NCBI RefSeq assembly: GCF_947169445.1
Contig: NZ_CAMVPU010000008.1
Span: 43,556-107,555, forward strand
DNA length: 64,000 bases
DNA from: an uncultured Butyrivibrio sp.
GTDB lineage: Bacteria; Bacillota; Clostridia; Lachnospirales; Lachnospiraceae
Reading direction: 5' to 3'
The stretch's first letter is position 1. The number at the start of each line of letters is the position of its first letter. Shown here in pieces: positions 60,691 through 64,000 of this stretch. Under the pieces are notes generated by a model. The model had not been told where the DNA came from, made no database searches, and saw nothing but the letters and a program-made list of their open reading frames with translations. A program made the translations under genes and the position numbers.

Positions 60691-60733
60691 TTTTTCCTAC
60701 GATCATAATAAGGAATGGAGAATGAATTAAAGT

Positions 60734-61450
60734 ATGTTGGCAGATTATATTGCACCTGGAATCCGAATTGAACTTAAGGCTACAGGCAAAATATGGATGG
60801 ATAATGACGCCAGAACTAAACAGATTTATATGAGTAAGCTGATGGATATCACTTCTGAGGACAGAATAGAAGTACTGATGCCTTCAGATAAGGGAAGACT
60901 AGTTCTTCTTCCTGTTGATGGAGAGTATAGTATATGCTTCTATGGAGCAAAGGGATTGTATCAGTGCTTTTCCAAGATTGTGGACAGGTACAGGAGCGAT
61001 AACATGTACATCCTTGTACTTGATCTTACGAGTGACCTTCAGAAGCTTCAGCGAAGAGAATATTACAGATTTAGCTGTGCTTTGGAACTAAGGTCAAGGC
61101 AGCTGACTAAAGATGAACAGTTACTTTTTATGAGAAACAATAATATAAGGGTTTCTCCGGGTGATAACCTGCAAAAAGGTGTTGTTGTTGATATTAGCGG
61201 CGGAGGACTTAGATTCGTCTCTAATTTTCAATATGATGAGGGAAGTATTATCTATTGTTCCTACAGACTTCCGGGCAGTACAAAAGATTATGATATGCTC
61301 TGCAATGTACTGAAGGTAAGCGAGATAGAGTCGAGACCCGGACTGTTTGAACACCGCATCCAATACATAACTATTGACGAAACTTCCAGAGAAGACATAA
61401 TCCATTTCATCTTTGAGGAAGAACGAAAAATAAGAAAGAAGCAAACTTAA
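60734..61450 (+). CDS. PilZ-domain cyclic-di-GMP effector, YcgR-like
   Basis: 238 residues. An N-terminal YcgR-N (flagellar brake) type domain is followed by PilZ with QRREYYRF (the RxxxR c-di-GMP motif, about residue 112) and DISGGGLRFVS (the D-x-S-x-x-G motif, about 154). Both ligand motifs are intact. YcgR-like proteins slow the motor when cyclic-di-GMP is high. Its place between flhG and cheB links it to the motor directly; the gene is not at this position in B. subtilis. Confidence 0.9.
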   Translation: MLADYIAPGIRIELKATGKIWMDNDARTKQIYMSKLMDITSEDRIEVLMPSDKGRLVLLPVDGEYSICFYGAKGLYQCFSKIVDRYRSDNMYILVLDLTSDLQKLQRREYYRFSCALELRSRQLTKDEQLLFMRNNNIRVSPGDNLQKGVVVDISGGGLRFVSNFQYDEGSIIYCSYRLPGSTKDYDMLCNVLKVSEIESRPGLFEHRIQYITIDETSREDIIHFIFEEERKIRKKQT

Positions 61451-61451
61451 A

Positions 61452-62522
61452 ATGAGAAAAATTTTATTAATTGATGACTCTGCACTTATGAGAACTGTAC
61501 TGAGTGATATCATTAACTCAGATTTAAGATTCCAGGTTGTTGACAAGGCAAAGGATGGAATTGAAGGCCTTGAACTCCTTAAGAAGAACACATATGATGC
61601 TGTAGTTCTTGATATTAATATGCCGAGGATGGATGGTATCACAATGCTTAAGGAAGTTCAGAAACAGAAGATTAAAGCTAAGATCATGATGGCCAGCACT
61701 GATACTAAGGAAGGTGCCAAGATTACGATGGACTGTCTTGATCTTGGAGCCCTTGATTTCGTACATAAACCGGATAGAGCATCTGAATGCAGAGGCGAAG
61801 ACTTTACCAAACAGTTTATCAACACTTTGGCAGCTGTCGCTGATTCAAAAGCTCCAATGCCGGCAAGGACTTTCTCTATAGAAGAGGCCAGAGAATCCAG
61901 AAAGGTTGTTGAACTTGTCAGCAAATCAGCCAGTAAGATTACTGGTAACAGAATTGTTGCGATTGCTAGTTCAACCGGTGGACCTAGAGCGCTTCAGTCT
62001 GTTATTCCTAAACTGCCCAAGAATCTGAAGACTCCGGTAGTTTTGGTTCAGCATATGCCTGAAGGATTTACAGCTTCACTTGCAGAGCGTCTTGATTCAC
62101 TTAGTGAAGTCAAGGTAAAAGAAGCTGCAGAGGGAGATGTACTTACAGCCGGTACTGTATACATCTCAAAAGGCGGTAAGCATATGCATATTGTAAAGAG
62201 TGGTGGCAAGTATACTATTCATTACATGGATGGTCCTACCAGAGAGGGTGTAAGACCATGTGCCAACTTTATGTATGAGTCTTTAATGGATTCCGATTAT
62301 GATGAGGTATGCTGCGTAGTTCTTACAGGAATGGGCGCAGATGGAACAGAGGGAATTAAGAATTTAAAGACAAAGAAGAAAGTATTCGTTATTGGTCAGG
62401 AGGAAAGTACCTGTACCGTATATGGAATGCCCAAAGCAGTTGCTGTAGCTGGGCTTGTCAATCAGGTTGTCAAGCTTGAGGATGTTGCCCAGGAAATCAT
62501 AATGCATGTCGGTGTGAATTGA
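61452..62522 (+). CDS. cheB: Chemotaxis protein-glutamate methylesterase CheB
   Basis: 356 residues: receiver domain with phospho-acceptor Asp54 (VLDINMPRMDG), a linker, and a methylesterase/deamidase domain with Ser174 in SSTGGP, His in VQHMPEGFT and Asp in GMGADGTEG. Removes methyl groups from receptors in chemotactic adaptation. It starts 1 base after the PilZ gene. Confidence 0.97.
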   Translation: MRKILLIDDSALMRTVLSDIINSDLRFQVVDKAKDGIEGLELLKKNTYDAVVLDINMPRMDGITMLKEVQKQKIKAKIMMASTDTKEGAKITMDCLDLGALDFVHKPDRASECRGEDFTKQFINTLAAVADSKAPMPARTFSIEEARESRKVVELVSKSASKITGNRIVAIASSTGGPRALQSVIPKLPKNLKTPVVLVQHMPEGFTASLAERLDSLSEVKVKEAAEGDVLTAGTVYISKGGKHMHIVKSGGKYTIHYMDGPTREGVRPCANFMYESLMDSDYDEVCCVVLTGMGADGTEGIKNLKTKKKVFVIGQEESTCTVYGMPKAVAVAGLVNQVVKLEDVAQEIIMHVGVN

Positions 62523-62564
62523 GGGATTTCATTACTTTTTAATTTTTCTTTTACATACATATAA

Positions 62565-62592
62565 TAAATACCTCCATTCAGTAAGCCGATAT
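62565..62592 (+). promoter_or_regulatory. Sigma-28-like promoter of cheA
   Basis: TAAA (62565-62568), 16 bases, and an exact GCCGATAT (62585-62592). The B. subtilis SigD consensus is TAAA-N15-GCCGATAT, so the spacing is one base longer. It lies 72 bases before the cheA start. Confidence 0.65.
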
Positions 62593-62664
62593 AACATTCA
62601 AAAGTATGCGTTTAAATGTATACGTTTGAAATTTATGACTTTTACTAATGGAGGTAAATAGGTT

Positions 62665-64000
62665 ATGGATGTTTCCCAGTATCTAAGTGTCTTTCTTGAT
62701 GAAGCAAAAGAGCATCTGCAGTCTCTAAACGATAACATCATGACTCTTGAGCAGGATCCTGAGAATGAGGATTGTATCAATGAAATATTCAGATCAGCCC
62801 ATTCCATGAAGGGTATGGCCGGAACCATGGGCTATACCAGAATGCAGAATCTTACTCATGATATGGAAGATGTATTCTCAGACGTTAGAGCAGGCAAGAT
62901 CAAGATCAAATCTGCTGATATTGATGTCCTTCTTCAGTGCCTTGATGCCATTCAGGGTTATGTTGATAATATCACCGAGAATCAGGATGAAGGTACTGAT
63001 GAACATCAGAATATTATTAAATCATTAGCTGATATCAGAAATGGTGGCGGTGGTTCTGCAGCTCCAGCACCGGCGGCAGCTCCTGCGGCTGAAGCAGCAC
63101 CTTCTGATGGTCCTGCACCAGGTGCAGACGGTTCTTCGGATTATAGGGCAATTCGCCTTGATCCTTCTGTAAAATCTACATTAGAGGAAGCAAAGTCTCA
63201 GGGCAAGAAGCTATGGGGTGTGACTGTTCACATTCAGGAATCTTGTATCCTTAAGGCTGCAAGAGGCTTCCTTGTATTCAAAGGGCTTGAAGAAATTGGT
63301 GAAATAGCAGTTTCTGAGCCTAATACTCAGGATATTGAAGATGAAAAATTTGATTATAGCTTCAGCCTTATCCTTATAACTGATGAGAGTAAAGAAAAGG
63401 TTGAAGAGATTGTAAAGGCTGTTTCTGAAGTAGAGACATGCGAATGCGGTGAGTATGATCCTAGCGGAGCAAAGGCTGCTGAAGAGAAAGAAGAGGCTGC
63501 ACCTGCTGCTGAAGCTGCACCTGCGGCTACACCTGCACCAGCTGCTCCTGCTGCCAATACACCTGCACCTGCTGCAGCCGGTGGTGCCGGAGGCGCTGCT
63601 GGCAAGAAGGCTGTTGGTAAGCCTGTTGTAAATAGAACAGTCAGAGTAGATATTGAAAAGCTCGATGTCCTCATGAATCTGGTTTCCGAGCTTATCATTG
63701 CTAAAAACTCACTTATTTCTGCGGCTAATACCTCAGGTGTCAGCAACGGAAATGTTAATGAGCAGATTGAGTATCTTGAAAGTGTAACCACTAACCTTCA
63801 TGAATCAGTCATGAAAGTTCGAATGGTTCCTATTGAGAGCGTACTTCAGAAATTCCCACGTATGATCCGTGATCTTAACAAGACTCTTGGTAAGAAAATG
63901 GAACTTACGATGACCGGTGAAGATACTGAAATGGACCGTACCGTGGTTGATGAGATCGGTGATCCTTTGATGCACCTTATCAGAAACAGTGCTGACCATG
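62665..64000 (+). CDS. cheA: Chemotaxis histidine kinase CheA (3' end outside window)
   Basis: 445 codons are visible. P1 domain with phosphorylation site His46 in RSAHSMKGMAGTMG; an Ala/Pro linker; a P2-like domain (about 165-270) that should bind response regulators; a second, longer Ala/Pro/Gly linker; the dimerisation domain P3; and the start of the kinase domain, ending in the N box HLIRNSADH at the window edge. ATG 62665 has GGAGG 10 bases upstream. cheW, cheC, cheD and sigD would be expected to follow. Confidence 0.96.
   Translation, partial: MDVSQYLSVFLDEAKEHLQSLNDNIMTLEQDPENEDCINEIFRSAHSMKGMAGTMGYTRMQNLTHDMEDVFSDVRAGKIKIKSADIDVLLQCLDAIQGYVDNITENQDEGTDEHQNIIKSLADIRNGGGGSAAPAPAAAPAAEAAPSDGPAPGADGSSDYRAIRLDPSVKSTLEEAKSQGKKLWGVTVHIQESCILKAARGFLVFKGLEEIGEIAVSEPNTQDIEDEKFDYSFSLILITDESKEKVEEIVKAVSEVETCECGEYDPSGAKAAEEKEEAAPAAEAAPAATPAPAAPAANTPAPAAAGGAGGAAGKKAVGKPVVNRTVRVDIEKLDVLMNLVSELIIAKNSLISAANTSGVSNGNVNEQIEYLESVTTNLHESVMKVRMVPIESVLQKFPRMIRDLNKTLGKKMELTMTGEDTEMDRTVVDEIGDPLMHLIRNSADH

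Noticed and set aside
62593..62664. Small gene or RNA between the cheA promoter and cheA
   Set aside because: Only 72 bases, no open frame with ribosome site and no stable fold beyond a short CGTTTRAAT direct repeat.

Overview
The window is a low-GC, gene-dense chromosomal segment from a motile member of the Bacillota. CodY, Rel/Spo, HemZ, a DUF1015 gene next to serC-serA, a topA-codY-flgB order like that of Bacillus subtilis, and the flagellar gene order together suggest a Lachnospiraceae-type anaerobe such as Butyrivibrio or a relative. That genus-level placement is an inference from gene style, not a measured identity. Nearly all genes are on the + strand. I see no insertion sequence, prophage, CRISPR array or rRNA. 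One tRNA gene (tRNA-Thr, anticodon CGT) is present.

Layout. 1-2.2 kb: the end of a VanY-like carboxypeptidase gene, tgt, and yajC without secDF. 2.2-10 kb: a likely operon leuB, GT-C-like membrane protein, ilvD, ilvB, L,D-transpeptidase, closed by a terminator. 10.1-14 kb: serC-serA under a good sigma-A promoter, then a DUF1015 gene. 14-16.6 kb: a glycogen-branching-enzyme homologue whose three catalytic residues are all replaced and which carries a coiled coil and a lysine-rich tail. 16.6-22.1 kb: tRNA-Thr, apt-rel, a metallo-beta-lactamase-fold hydrolase and hemZ. 22.2-27.5 kb: a multi-pass membrane protein (DUF5692-like), hypB, hypA, and a 958-residue flavin/iron-sulfur oxidoreductase. No hydrogenase or other hyp gene lies nearby, so this looks like a nickel-linked redox cassette of unknown purpose. 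27.7-30.8 kb: topA and codY.

31-64 kb is one large flagellar/chemotaxis locus: flgB flgC fliE fliF fliG fliH fliI fliJ, a MotE/YlxF-like gene, fliK, flgD, a small flagellar-operon protein, and a very large flgE (1013 residues). An oppositely oriented DUF342 gene, whose product starts with twelve 26-residue repeats, then interrupts the series. It resumes with flbD (58 residues) motA motB fliL fliM fliY fliO fliP fliQ fliR flhB flhA flhF flhG, a PilZ protein, cheB and cheA (cut by the window end). The order follows the B. subtilis fla/che operon, but cheY is missing between fliY and fliO, motAB and the PilZ gene are built in, and sigma-28-like promoters precede fliK and cheA.

The genes link nutrition and motility. 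CodY, which in other Firmicutes senses branched-chain amino acids and GTP, sits between the biosynthetic genes (leuB, ilvD, ilvB) and the flagellar operon. Rel and apt tie in purine and stringent signalling. The strongest candidates for undescribed biology are the DUF5692-HypBA-oxidoreductase cassette, the branching-enzyme pseudoenzyme, and the repeat-bearing DUF342 protein inside the flagellar locus.
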